From TH-plancto1 sp043777375 (GTDB taxonomy: Bacteria > Planctomycetota > Planctomycetia > Planctomycetales > Planctomycetaceae), in contig JAYWHX010000195.1 in NCBI GenBank assembly GCA_043777375.1, positions 1 through 64,000 on the forward strand: DNA of 64,000 nt, read 5' to 3'. Positions within the stretch are counted from its first letter, which is position 1, and each line of letters opens with the position of its first letter. Below are positions 8,109 to 16,796 of the stretch, in pieces. The translations under genes were made by a program, and so were the position numbers. Below the pieces are notes generated by a model, which saw only the letters and a list, made by a program, of their open reading frames with translations, ran no database searches and was not told the origin of the DNA.

Positions 8109-9266
8109 TCACGAAGCCTTCATTAGGCCCGGCAGGATGTACAACAGCGGGAACAGGAAGATCCACACCAAGTCCACAAAGTGCCAGTACAGCCCGGCGT
8201 TCTCCATGAAGTCGCACCACTTTTCGTTCAAGGCACTGCCCTGCTTCAACAGCACCGCGAACATCGTCATCCCCACCAGCACGTGGATCGCGTGGAACGC
8301 CGTCATCAAGAAGTAGCAGCTGGCGAACAGATTGCCGTACGGCATGACGAAGGGATGGAAGATCTTGTGAGAGATGTCGATCACACCGGCGGGCATTGAT
8401 GCCGCGACGACGTTGTCCGCTGCGATTTGAACTCGCTCGCCGGTATGCGCGAGGACCGTGAATGCCTGTTTGGGACTCGCCTTGAAGGCTTCGAGATCCT
8501 TGTCGTTATCGAGACGACCGGCAATATGGGTCAGTTCGCGACCATCGGCGGCCTTGAGAACCGAGGTTCTGGTATCGACGATAATCGTCTGGGCAAAGCC
8601 GGTTTCCAAGCGATCTTGAACATCTTTCAGGCTCAGCTTGTTGCCCGAGACTTCTGTCCGCAATCGATTGAATTCTTCGTTCCAGCCCTGCCAAGCCCGC
8701 AGGGTTCTCACTTCGGGAGAATCGGCTTCTCCGGCCTTGGGTTCAGTGACCTTCAATCCCAGTGCCGCTTGTTTGACATGCACGGGGTCCGTGCCCGGGA
8801 TCAGTGAATTCAGTTCACCTTCAACGGCGACCTGCATCTGCCTGACGACATTGTCCATCGCCTGAAAGTCATCCTCGGCAATTTTACCCGGCAGGATATT
8901 GTGGGTGAACTTGCCGCTGTATTCATACGACTTGATACCGAGGAAAACAAACGCCAGCACCATCGTGTAGACGAGGAACTTCCTCGCCTTGGCAAAGTCT
9001 CGCAGCCCCATTGCCTCGTGAGCGACGACCACGAAATAGCTCGACAGAATCAACACGAAGGTGTTGATGCCGCCCGCTGCGATGTTGATGTGCGTCTGGT
9101 GTGTATCGGTCGGCCACCCCGGTGAACCGAAGAAGCAGACGATATACGTCCCGATGAACGCGGTGAAGAACATGATTTCGGTGCCGAGGAACAACCACAT
9201 CCCGAGCTTCGCGCGCGAGATTGGCAACCCCATTTTCACCGCTGTTTTGCCATACGAATGTGACAT
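8109..9266 (-). CDS. coxC: cytochrome c oxidase subunit III with a large internal insertion
   Basis: A 385-aa subunit III from the ATG at 9266. The N-terminal helices (KLGMWLFLGTEIMFFTAF) and the C-terminal helices (FHAIHVLVGMTMFAVLL, YWHFVDLVWIFLFPLLY) are typical of the family, including the conserved E and H residues. Between helix 3 (ending about residue 117, IKSYEYSGKF) and the next helix (about 295) lies a soluble stretch of about 170 residues absent from ordinary subunit III, which is about 200-260 aa long. The insert includes VRQMQVAVEGELNSL and EFNRLRTEVSGNKLSLKDVQ and contains no Cys. The open frame extends far upstream, but that part overlaps ctaB antiparallel-frame sequence and is not coding. 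Confidence 0.9.
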   Translation of the reverse strand: MSHSYGKTAVKMGLPISRAKLGMWLFLGTEIMFFTAFIGTYIVCFFGSPGWPTDTHQTHINIAAGGINTFVLILSSYFVVVAHEAMGLRDFAKARKFLVYTMVLAFVFLGIKSYEYSGKFTHNILPGKIAEDDFQAMDNVVRQMQVAVEGELNSLIPGTDPVHVKQAALGLKVTEPKAGEADSPEVRTLRAWQGWNEEFNRLRTEVSGNKLSLKDVQDRLETGFAQTIIVDTRTSVLKAADGRELTHIAGRLDNDKDLEAFKASPKQAFTVLAHTGERVQIAADNVVAASMPAGVIDISHKIFHPFVMPYGNLFASCYFLMTAFHAIHVLVGMTMFAVLLKQGSALNEKWCDFMENAGLYWHFVDLVWIFLFPLLYILPGLMKAS

Positions 9267-9334
9267 ATCTGCTTCGAACCCTTCAGCACATCCACCCGCG
9301 TGGATCGGCCAACTGTGCAGCAAGTCGAGGAGCC

Positions 9335-10264
9335 TTAGCTCAACAACCGCCAATGATCCAAGGTGAGAACCGCCAACAGAGTGGGCAGGTACAGGAACGA
9401 CGCCCACAACACTTTGCGAGCTGCGGTGTCGTCTCCCTGGCGTGCGAATCCGATTGCACTCCAGAGGTACGCCAAGCCCAGCCCGATTGCCGTCAATGCA
9501 TAGAAATCGCCAGCCAGCCCGCAGTATCGGGGCAGCAGACTCGCGGGAATCAACGCCGCTCCGTAACCCACAGCTAGCAGACCAACCCCCCGACCCGAGA
9601 GTCGCGGAATCATCTTTAGCCCTGCATTGGCATACTGCTCTCGCAACAGCCACGCGATTGCCAGAAAATGCGGAAACTGCCACAGGAACAGAAGCGCGAA
9701 CAGCGAGAACGCGCCCGCATCCAGTGTTCCCCCCGCAGCTGTCCACCCGAGCACCGGGGGGAGCGCCCCAGGAATCGCGCCAACCACGGTGCTCATCCGC
9801 GACCACCTCTTTAAAGGTGTATAGAAACCGACATAACTGAGCAGTGTGAAGGCCGCGAGGGCAGCCGTGAGGATGTTCACCCGCAGAGTCAGCCACGTCA
9901 GTCCAGTCACTCCCGTGAGAATGCCAAACAGGAGCGCCTCGCTGGGGCTGATGCGGCTGGTGGGCAGCGGACGCCCCGCCGTGCGAAACATGCGAGAGTC
10001 CGTATGACGCTCAATGAGTTGATTCAGAACGCTACACGCCACAGCCACCAAGCCCACGCCCAACAGGGAGTGGCCGAGCAGGGCGGGATTCCACTGACCA
10101 CGACTGCCGACGAAGAAGCCGACTGCGACGGTGTACAGACCCATCACCGCAATCTTGGGCTTACAGAGTTCGACAAAGTCACGCACGCGCGGACGAGAAA
10201 CGTCACGAGTCAATGAACTCGCCGCCGAAAGCGGAGCACTCAGTTCCGGAGACACAACGCTCAT
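9335..10264 (-). CDS. ctaB: protohaem IX farnesyltransferase (haem O synthase)
   Basis: A 309-aa UbiA-superfamily membrane prenyltransferase that farnesylates haem b to haem O. It carries the first motif as NQLIERHTDSRMFRTAGRPLP (given here in two parts: NQLIERHTD and SRMFRTAGRPLP), with the first aspartate replaced by Glu. About eight or nine hydrophobic helices are visible. Its ATG overlaps the stop of the upstream haem A synthase gene by four bases (ATGA), implying translational coupling, and it precedes oxidase subunit III. Together with ctaA it supplies haem A for the adjacent oxidase. Confidence 0.92.
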   Translation of the reverse strand: MSVVSPELSAPLSAASSLTRDVSRPRVRDFVELCKPKIAVMGLYTVAVGFFVGSRGQWNPALLGHSLLGVGLVAVACSVLNQLIERHTDSRMFRTAGRPLPTSRISPSEALLFGILTGVTGLTWLTLRVNILTAALAAFTLLSYVGFYTPLKRWSRMSTVVGAIPGALPPVLGWTAAGGTLDAGAFSLFALLFLWQFPHFLAIAWLLREQYANAGLKMIPRLSGRGVGLLAVGYGAALIPASLLPRYCGLAGDFYALTAIGLGLAYLWSAIGFARQGDDTAARKVLWASFLYLPTLLAVLTLDHWRLLS

Positions 10265-11214
10265 GTCGCACCTCCTGCCAGTTTCTGAGTTCCGGTGACT
10301 GGTTTAATCGGCTGCGAAACCGCATGCACGCGAAACACGCGGGCAGCGTACACCACCGAGAACATGAATGTCAGAATGCCGACCAGAGCATGCCCCGTCC
10401 GGAAAGAAACTTGCTCAATCGAATCGGCGACTGCCACATAGCCTGTCGAGGCATGACCGAATTTCAACACCCACGCCGCGAGGCCGAGTAGCACCTGCAG
10501 GGAGGTCACAGCTGCGAGCATTGCGCCGCCACGTTTGATCCATTTCACTCCGCTGGTCATGGCCAGCCAGGCGTTAGCCAGCAGCAGAATCAAAGCCACG
10601 AACCCCATGACGAGGTGTTCGTGCAGGCCAGTCCCATGATGGCGGATCAGGCCGCCGAGAAAATACTGGAACGCAAGAGCAGCCACGCTCAACAAGGCAA
10701 ACGGTCGCAGATGTTCAACATCCGCAGCTCCCGACTCTTGTTGGGCATTGATCCACGAGCGGCCGAGCATCGTGATCACAATCGCCAGGATCGAGAACAC
10801 GACAGCTGCAAATGCGCCGTGAACTTGAGCGAGATCGAAGCTCTCGCGCAGGACCCGCACGCCACCGAGTACCCCCTGCCCGATCACGCCGAGCAGGACC
10901 GCGATCGAAGCCCGGCGTACTGAGCGGCGGGCTTCGAATTTATGAACGAGCACGACCAGTCCGATGGCAAACAATCCAATGGCCATGCCGGACAGCCTGT
11001 GCCCATGCTCCAGAAACCGATCCCAGTCCTTTGCGAAATCGCTGAACCAAGGATAGGTCACCATGAACTGGCCATCGGATGAGGGCCAATCACGAAACGC
11101 CATCCCGGCTTTCATCGAGGTCGTCAACGTCCCAAACACAGCAGTCACCAGCGCGACGCCGAGAGTCACGGCGGCGTAGCGATGTAGCCAGGGGCGGAAA
11201 CGAACTTCAGACAT
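10261..11214 (-). CDS. ctaA: haem A synthase (CtaA/Cox15)
   Basis: A 317-aa membrane protein with eight predicted helices that oxidises haem O to haem A. The N-terminal half has MKAGMAFRDWPSSDG and the ligand-bearing FLEHGHRLSGM and DLAQVHGAFAAVVF. The C-terminal half repeats the pattern in HEHLVMGFVALILL and FRTGHALVGILTFM. This internal pseudo-duplication is typical of the family. It is coupled to ctaB by a 4-bp overlap and lies directly downstream of oxidase subunit I, about 80 bp away across a small palindrome. Confidence 0.92.
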   Translation of the reverse strand: MSEVRFRPWLHRYAAVTLGVALVTAVFGTLTTSMKAGMAFRDWPSSDGQFMVTYPWFSDFAKDWDRFLEHGHRLSGMAIGLFAIGLVVLVHKFEARRSVRRASIAVLLGVIGQGVLGGVRVLRESFDLAQVHGAFAAVVFSILAIVITMLGRSWINAQQESGAADVEHLRPFALLSVAALAFQYFLGGLIRHHGTGLHEHLVMGFVALILLLANAWLAMTSGVKWIKRGGAMLAAVTSLQVLLGLAAWVLKFGHASTGYVAVADSIEQVSFRTGHALVGILTFMFSVVYAARVFRVHAVSQPIKPVTGTQKLAGGAT

Positions 11215-11232
11215 CGGAATTCTGGAAGTGGA

Positions 11233-11250
11233 GCAGACATTCCTGTCTGC
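11233..11250. repeat. small palindrome GCAGACATTCCTGTCTGC
   Basis: An 18-bp palindrome in the coxA-ctaA gap. The variants GACAGGAATGTC and GCAGGCATTCCTGCCTGC recur at 32541-32593. It is one of several families of small palindromes in this window. Confidence 0.6.
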
Positions 11251-11297
11251 GTTTTCGGGTGTCGAGGCAGACAGAAATATCTACCTCACTGGAATTG

Positions 11298-13127
11298 TTA
11301 GTGGGCCGGAGTGGGACTCGCAGCTGCGACAGCGGTTTTGGGGGATGGCTGGTCAGTCTGCAACCAGAAGTCCTCCCTGTGATTGGGGTCCGAGTACTCG
11401 TAGGGCCCGCGGTAGCAGACCGGCACAGACTCGAAGTTGCCATGTCCCGGAGGCGACGGAGCGGACCATTCCAGGCCGTTCGCATTCCACGGATTGCGTC
11501 CACACTTCGGGCCGAACTTGCGGCTGTAGAAGAAGTTGAACAACAGAATGAACTGTGAGAATCCCATCAGGATTGCAGCACAAGTCATGAAACGGTTCAT
11601 TGGTAGCAAATGCTCCAGGTAAGGATGCAGGTAGGGGTCAGCGTAACGCCTGGGCATTCCCGACACGCCCAGCAGGTGCATCGGGAAGAACGTGCAATTA
11701 AACCCGATGAAGGTCAGAATGAAGTGCAGCTTGCCCAATGTCTCGTTCATCATCCGGCCATACATCTTGGGGAACCAGAATGGAATCGCCCCGAAGCAAC
11801 CGAACAGAGTCGCCCCGAACAGCACGTAGTGGAAGTGGGCCACGATGAAGTAGGTGTCATGGATGTAAATATCGACTGGCACTGCGGCCATGAAGATTCC
11901 GGACAGTCCACCGACAATGAACATCGACACGAACGCGATGCAGTTGAGCATCACAGTGTTGAATACAAGATGGCCGCCCCACATGGTCCCGATCCAGTTG
12001 AACACCTTGACGGCGGACGGCAGAGCAATCATCACGGTTGACACCATGAACGTCATGCCGAGGGCCGGGTTCATACCGGAGGTAAACATGTGGTGCCCCC
12101 ACACGATGAAGCCGAGCCCAGCGATCGCCGCCATCGAGTAGACCATCGGCTTGTAACCGAAGATCGGCTTGCGACTCATGCACGCCAGCATGTCACTGAC
12201 CATCCCCATCGCGGGGAGCAACATGATGTACACAGCGGGGTGCGAGTAGAACCAGAACAAGTGCTGCCACAGCAGCGGCTGACCACCACCGACAGTCGGG
12301 GCCGTATCGTTCACGACAATCCCCGACGGAATGAAGAAGCAGGTCCCCAACATCCGGTCTGAGACCAGCATGAAGCCCGCAGCTGTCAGAACTGGGAGAG
12401 CGAACGATTGTAGAATTGCGGTGATGAACATCGACCAAATTGTTAGTGGCATCCGGAACAGGGTCATCCCCGGAGCACGCATGTTGATGATCGTGGTCAT
12501 GTAGTTAATCGACCCCATCATCGACGAGAAACCGACAAAGGTCAGGCCGAACAACCACCAAGTCTGGGCCATCCCGGAACTCGGTGCCGACTCCTGCAAA
12601 GCGGAGAGAGTCGGATACGAAGTCCAACCGCCCGCAGCTCCATTCCCAGCACAAAAGAAGCTCGCACCAAAGCAGAAGATGGCGGGCCACATGAACCAGT
12701 AGCTGAGCATGTTCAGGATCGGGAAGGCCATGTCGTCGGCCCCGATCATCAGTGGGATCAGGAAGTTCCCAAACGCACCGGCCAAAATCGGGATGATGAC
12801 CAGGAAGATCATGACCGAGGCATGCATCGTCACAAGCATCGTGTAGAACTCGGGCGAAATCTGTCCGCCCTGAGCTTTAAACAGCTGCCCAAAGATCGGC
12901 ATGGCTTCCCAGCGGAACGCCAATTGCCAACGGACTCCCAGAGCCAGCGCGCCGCCGACCATGAGCATCAGCAGGGTGGTGATCAGGAATTGCTTCCCGA
13001 TCATTTTGTGATCGGTCGAGAAGACATAGGTCGAAATGAACGACCCGTGATGCTCGTGGCCGTGCCCATGATCCTCGGCATGGCCGTGATCTGGATCGGT
13101 GATGATGGCCGGATTGACAGTACTCAT
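11298..13127 (-). CDS. coxA: cytochrome c oxidase subunit I, A2-type haem-copper oxidase
   Basis: The 609-aa catalytic subunit, with about 12 membrane helices. Haem and copper ligands are visible: the low-spin haem His in LVTMHASVMIF, CuB His and cross-link Tyr in SHPAVYIM, the His pair in WGHHMFTSG, and the two haem His residues in VAHFHYVLFG. The usual HPEVY glutamate is Ala and is preceded by YS (FYSHPAVY). The YSHPxVY form defines A2-type oxidases, where Tyr/Ser replace the D-channel Glu. The N-terminus is His/Asp-rich (DHGHAEDHGHGHEHHG) and could bind metal. A GGAG sits 8 bases before the ATG, an uncommon clear ribosome site here. Confidence 0.95.
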   Translation of the reverse strand: MSTVNPAIITDPDHGHAEDHGHGHEHHGSFISTYVFSTDHKMIGKQFLITTLLMLMVGGALALGVRWQLAFRWEAMPIFGQLFKAQGGQISPEFYTMLVTMHASVMIFLVIIPILAGAFGNFLIPLMIGADDMAFPILNMLSYWFMWPAIFCFGASFFCAGNGAAGGWTSYPTLSALQESAPSSGMAQTWWLFGLTFVGFSSMMGSINYMTTIINMRAPGMTLFRMPLTIWSMFITAILQSFALPVLTAAGFMLVSDRMLGTCFFIPSGIVVNDTAPTVGGGQPLLWQHLFWFYSHPAVYIMLLPAMGMVSDMLACMSRKPIFGYKPMVYSMAAIAGLGFIVWGHHMFTSGMNPALGMTFMVSTVMIALPSAVKVFNWIGTMWGGHLVFNTVMLNCIAFVSMFIVGGLSGIFMAAVPVDIYIHDTYFIVAHFHYVLFGATLFGCFGAIPFWFPKMYGRMMNETLGKLHFILTFIGFNCTFFPMHLLGVSGMPRRYADPYLHPYLEHLLPMNRFMTCAAILMGFSQFILLFNFFYSRKFGPKCGRNPWNANGLEWSAPSPPGHGNFESVPVCYRGPYEYSDPNHREDFWLQTDQPSPKTAVAAASPTPAH

Positions 13128-13175
13128 GGTCTCACTCCGAAATCTTAAGCAGCGGAATTCCTGAGAATCCCGACA

Positions 13176-13199
13176 GCAGAATTCTGACGAATTCTGCTA
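13176..13199 (-). repeat. TAGCAGAATTC palindrome forming the coxB stop codon
   Basis: On the minus strand the sequence is TAG followed by CAGAATTCGTCAGAATTCTG and C. The TAG is the stop codon of oxidase subunit II. The same arrangement is found at 26915-26938 and 47879-47902. The imperfect 22-bp palindrome could act as a 3'-end structure. Confidence 0.75.
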
Positions 13200-14048
13200 C
13201 TCACCCTTGGCCACTTCTGTGGCTTCCGGCACACCGTCGTAGTTCTGCTGCTTCGACAGGTTTTGCAGAAACTCAAGGTACTTGTCTTCCGGCTCCGCCA
13301 CCATGCGGGCCTTCATCTTGTAGTGTCCCCATCCGCAGAGTTCAGCACACAGCAGCGTGTAGTCACCGCTCTTCGAAGCTTCGAACCAGACCGGAATGTC
13401 CAGTCCCGGCACAGCGTCCTGCTTGATCCGCAGTTCTGGCAGGAAGAACGAGTGCTGCACATCCTGCGTTTGCAGAATGATCATCACGGGAAGACTGACG
13501 GGCACGTGCAGGTCGTTCACCGTGTAGAGATCAGTCGGCTGGGGCTTCGGCATCAGAGGCAACGGCTTGCCATCCGGACCGAGACCCGGATAGCGAATCC
13601 TCCACTCAAACTGCCGGGCGGTCACTTCTGCGATGGCCCCACGCTTGGTCTCAACAGGGAAGCTGTCCTTCACGCGGAATTCCGCCCAGACATTCATCTG
13701 ATACAGTGCGATAAACAACAGAACACAGGCGGGAACGACGGTCCAGATCACTTCGAGATGATGGCTCCCATGGGAGTACCACGCCTTGCTCGTTGATCCT
13801 TCATCAGTCGCAGCTGCGCCTTTGAACAGTACGTAACCCAAGGCGACCTGTGTCCCGATGAACGTGGCCGTCGTGATGTACAGAATCATGTAGAAGAGCG
13901 AATCGATCTTCTCACCCAGCGGGCTGGCAGCTGTCATCCCGGTGGGACCGTTGGACGGAAACCACCACCCCATGGTCGGAGCAATCCAACACAGGATGAA
14001 GGCCGCAATTGGCCAGATCATGAAAAACAGGCACCAGAATCGTTTCAC
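13197..14048 (-). CDS. coxB: cytochrome c oxidase subunit II
   Basis: A 283-aa subunit starting at GTG. It has two N-terminal membrane helices (about 5-27 and 50-75, with a third hydrophobic stretch near 100-115) and a periplasmic cupredoxin domain with the complete CuA site: His in DVQHSFFLPEL, then CAELCGWGHYKM giving Cys, Glu, Cys, His and Met. There is no fused cytochrome c domain, unlike caa3 subunit II, so electrons must come from a separate cytochrome, plausibly the dihaem lipoprotein encoded immediately upstream. The N-terminal region has PTGMTAASPLGEKIDSLFY, as in A2-type enzymes. The TAG stop is shared with a palindromic repeat. Confidence 0.93.
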   Translation of the reverse strand: MKRFWCLFFMIWPIAAFILCWIAPTMGWWFPSNGPTGMTAASPLGEKIDSLFYMILYITTATFIGTQVALGYVLFKGAAATDEGSTSKAWYSHGSHHLEVIWTVVPACVLLFIALYQMNVWAEFRVKDSFPVETKRGAIAEVTARQFEWRIRYPGLGPDGKPLPLMPKPQPTDLYTVNDLHVPVSLPVMIILQTQDVQHSFFLPELRIKQDAVPGLDIPVWFEASKSGDYTLLCAELCGWGHYKMKARMVAEPEDKYLEFLQNLSKQQNYDGVPEATEVAKGE

Positions 14049-14125
14049 AATAACAGTCCTCGCGGAGAGTCAGATTCTCAAGGTCACTTAGGAATCGACA
14101 TCGCGTAATGGGTATGCGGGGAGCT

Positions 14126-15523
14126 TCAGCGAGAGGTCGTCGCCACAGGTGTCGCTGGGGCTGGAGGAACGAGCGGGGCAATGCCTGTTCCCGGAGTCCG
14201 CACTTCGTGTGGCAGTTGCATGACGTAGTTCACGATGTCCCACTTCTGTTGTTCGGTGAGCTTGGCACCGAACGCGGGCATCGGTGTCCCTTTGATTCCC
14301 GCTTCGATGCGGGCATAGAGGTCGATAGGACGACGCCCACCCCGGTACATCCCCAGGCGGAGATTACGTGGCTTGATCTTGTTGCCCCACGTGTCGTACA
14401 GACCCGGCTCGGTGTTGTCTTTGCCAGTATCTGTATTCTTGGTCACCGAGTACGTCTGCACCCCATCACCCAATCCCGATTCTCCGTGGCAAGCAACGCA
14501 GTTTAGATTGTTGGACAAATAGAGTTCGCGTCCGCGCTTCACCGACTCCTCGTCACTGAGATATCGCTTCTCTTTCGGGACAATGACTGCCTCTGTCGTC
14601 TGGGCAGCGGCCCAGTCAGTGATCATCTTGTCCGTCCGCTGGGCGACCTCTTCGTCGATCTCGCCTTCCTTCACGCGGGTGACGAATTCATCGAGGATCT
14701 TGGCCTCGGTTTCGCCATCCTTCATGCGGGTAGCCACGCTCTCGTCGGAATAGTCCGACCCGAGCAGATTGTTCATCGCAAACTCCATCTCGCCACGCAT
14801 CGAGAGGAACAGGACATATTCAATCAGGGAGTGTGCCTCGTCCGCCTTCAGCAGCTTGAACGATGGCATGTAGGTCCCGGGAATGCCGTCTTCTATGACA
14901 CGAGACAAGTCGCTCCGGTGAGCTTTCATCCCTTCTTTAGTCGAGGTGAACTTGAACAGACCCTTGCGATAGTCGCGCGGCCGAACATTCAGGTACGGAG
15001 CGGTCGGCCCCTTGCCATCACCCGCCACACCGTGACAGTGCTGGCAATGCTCAGCATACAACCAGCGCCCATGAGTCAGAACTTCCCCTGGCCCTACGAC
15101 AATCCGGTCGCCCGGCTTTGCCGACAACGCGGGGACACTCAGCAGCTTGAGAACATTGGTCTCTTTATCGAAGGTATCCACCGAAACGGCCACGCTGCCG
15201 CGTGGCATGACAGTGCCACCGATCCAGGTGACCTCCTGCCCCTTGCGGATTTCACCATGGGTCTCTGCCAGCTGGACGGTCAGATCTGTGTCTTTCGAAC
15301 CGTCTCCAACTGTAGCAATGGCAGTATGCGGCTGAAGCGGGAGCTTATCCCACACACGAATCTTGTGCGGCGTGCCGAATTTCTGGTCCACTGAAGTGCG
15401 AACGAATTCCTGCACCCGAGGAGACAATCCCTCTCGGTAGCTGAACTGCGGATCTGTTCGTCCGCAACCGCAGACCAACGACACACAGGCACCCAGCACA
15501 AGAGCCGGTAACTTGGATCTCAC
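14126..15523 (-). CDS. dihaem c-type cytochrome lipoprotein
   Basis: About 465 aa from a GTG at 15523, preferred because GGGAGAGG lies just upstream and it gives a clean lipoprotein signal (SKLPALVLGACVSLVCGC). It has two class-I-like cytochrome c domains: CQHCH at about 160 with GDGKGPTAPYL, and CVACH at about 342 with a distal Met in the segment GTPMPAFGAKLTEQQ. A region of about 100 residues before the first haem (IRKGQEVTWIGGTVM) resembles no domain I can name. Placed between the copper/lipoprotein genes and coxB, it is the likely membrane-tethered electron carrier from the cytochrome b complex to CuA of the oxidase. Confidence 0.85.
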   Translation of the reverse strand: MRSKLPALVLGACVSLVCGCGRTDPQFSYREGLSPRVQEFVRTSVDQKFGTPHKIRVWDKLPLQPHTAIATVGDGSKDTDLTVQLAETHGEIRKGQEVTWIGGTVMPRGSVAVSVDTFDKETNVLKLLSVPALSAKPGDRIVVGPGEVLTHGRWLYAEHCQHCHGVAGDGKGPTAPYLNVRPRDYRKGLFKFTSTKEGMKAHRSDLSRVIEDGIPGTYMPSFKLLKADEAHSLIEYVLFLSMRGEMEFAMNNLLGSDYSDESVATRMKDGETEAKILDEFVTRVKEGEIDEEVAQRTDKMITDWAAAQTTEAVIVPKEKRYLSDEESVKRGRELYLSNNLNCVACHGESGLGDGVQTYSVTKNTDTGKDNTEPGLYDTWGNKIKPRNLRLGMYRGGRRPIDLYARIEAGIKGTPMPAFGAKLTEQQKWDIVNYVMQLPHEVRTPGTGIAPLVPPAPATPVATTSR

Positions 15524-15656
15524 AGATCCTCTCCCGTCCAGAAACAACCGGAGCAGACCACTGAGTCCGCTCCACGACTTCTCCAGTGAGCCTCACAGCT
15601 CACTGTTTCTCACTCCCGAACCCTGAACACTCAGACTCCAGGCCCTGACAGACACC

Positions 15657-15842
15657 TTACGGTGCCTTCCCCGAATCGGCAGTTTGTCCAGCACCCACTT
15701 GCGGACGACCATCGGCATCAACCCGCACTTTCACTTCGTCTTCCTGGATGACCGAGGTCGCTGGCCGAGCCACTGGCGCCGGAGAACATCCGGCGAAGCT
15801 GCCCACCACCACGAATCCCAGAATGACATATGTATTCTTCAC
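15657..15842 (-). CDS. small lipoprotein, unknown function
   Basis: A 61-aa protein from a GTG at 15842, preceded by GGGGGCGG. It has the lipoprotein signal KNTYVILGFVVVGSFAGC with the lipobox Cys at about 18, followed by SPAPVARPATSVIQ and an acidic/basic tail (EDEVKVRVDADGRPQVG). An in-frame ATG at 15893 would add 17 residues with no lipoprotein character and nearly abut the upstream gene. It lies inside the respiratory operon between the cupredoxin-like lipoprotein and the dihaem cytochrome. I recognise no family. Confidence 0.6.
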   Translation of the reverse strand: MKNTYVILGFVVVGSFAGCSPAPVARPATSVIQEDEVKVRVDADGRPQVGAGQTADSGKAP

Positions 15843-15894
15843 GGTTCCGCCCCCGAGACAACGACTGCCAGCTGAATTCCGGAAAGTGGCCATC

Positions 15895-16749
15895 TTACTT
15901 TCCCGCCAACTTGGCCGCAGGAACCTTGACTGGCACTTCGACCGTCTGATCGGGGACGACATCCACCTTGAGTGAACGCTCCACGTACCCGACCTTTTCG
16001 TGCCACACGATGAATTCCATCTTGCCAGCGGGAACTCTTGCGATCTCGAAGGATCCATCCGGCCCGGTCACTGCTGCCCATGGGTGATCGACGACAAGAT
16101 GATAGCTCACCATCCAGGCGTGAATGTCACAGACCGTTCGGATCGGGAGTGACTCAGCTTGATCGTAAATCTTGTCCAAGCCGGTGTTGTCAACGTTTTG
16201 ATTGATTGAAGAATTCTGGAGGGCATTTGTGTGGACATTGTGACCAACGGGGTCAGAGTTCATAAATCGAAGTGTTTGCCCTTTTTGCACAACCAAAGCA
16301 TGAGGAGTAAACACACATCCTTTTTGATCAAGCAGGACACTCTGCGAGGGGACCGGAGGGATCTCGACCCCCTTGGGTGCTTTCTTCAGATAGATAAACG
16401 CGTTCGCCAAACTGCCGTCTGCTGAGACAATCAACGATTCGTCAGGAATCGCGTTGACCGAGCAGATCGGATCTTTTGTCTGAGCCCCCTTGGCCAATAA
16501 CTCCGCCAGCGTTGCCGTCTGACCATCCACAACAATCCGCCCCTTGACCGTTCCAAACCCAGCCACTGTATTGCTAGCGTCCGACGCGGAAGCATCGACT
16601 GCGGCACCTTCGGAAGCCGAATTCGACACGATCAGTGTCACGTCCGATTCCGTATACGCTCCTCCACCCAATCCCCGCTCGCAACCAGCGAGCGGGAGCA
16701 GGGCGAAAAGCAGCGTTCCAAGATTCAGTCGTGTCAGATTGGGCATCAT
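15895..16749 (-). CDS. cupredoxin-like lipoprotein with C-terminal CarboxypepD-like domain
   Basis: A 284-aa lipoprotein (signal LGTLLFALLPLAGC). The central domain (about 70-225) has plastocyanin-like features: a His-rich strand PVGHNVHT (His170, His173) and C-x-x-H-x-W-M (Cys207, His210, Met213) in TVCDIHAWM, giving Cys/His/Met candidates for a type 1 copper site. It is followed by a carboxypeptidase-regulatory-like beta domain (PDGSFEIARVPAGKMEFIVWH). Proteins of this shape are annotated as methylamine-utilisation-like or blue-copper-like in planctomycetes. In this operon it could carry electrons or deliver copper. It is 47 bp downstream of the octahaem cytochrome gene. Confidence 0.75.
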   Translation of the reverse strand: MMPNLTRLNLGTLLFALLPLAGCERGLGGGAYTESDVTLIVSNSASEGAAVDASASDASNTVAGFGTVKGRIVVDGQTATLAELLAKGAQTKDPICSVNAIPDESLIVSADGSLANAFIYLKKAPKGVEIPPVPSQSVLLDQKGCVFTPHALVVQKGQTLRFMNSDPVGHNVHTNALQNSSINQNVDNTGLDKIYDQAESLPIRTVCDIHAWMVSYHLVVDHPWAAVTGPDGSFEIARVPAGKMEFIVWHEKVGYVERSLKVDVVPDQTVEVPVKVPAAKLAGK

Positions 16750-16796
16750 GTTTTCCGCGTCTCGCAGAGTCTCTCAATGAATCGATCAGTCAACGA

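Noticed and set aside
9267..9896. N-terminal extension of oxidase subunit III to 595 residues
   Set aside because: The extra 209 residues overlap ctaB in another frame and show no subunit III similarity; the ATG at 9266 begins the family sequence.
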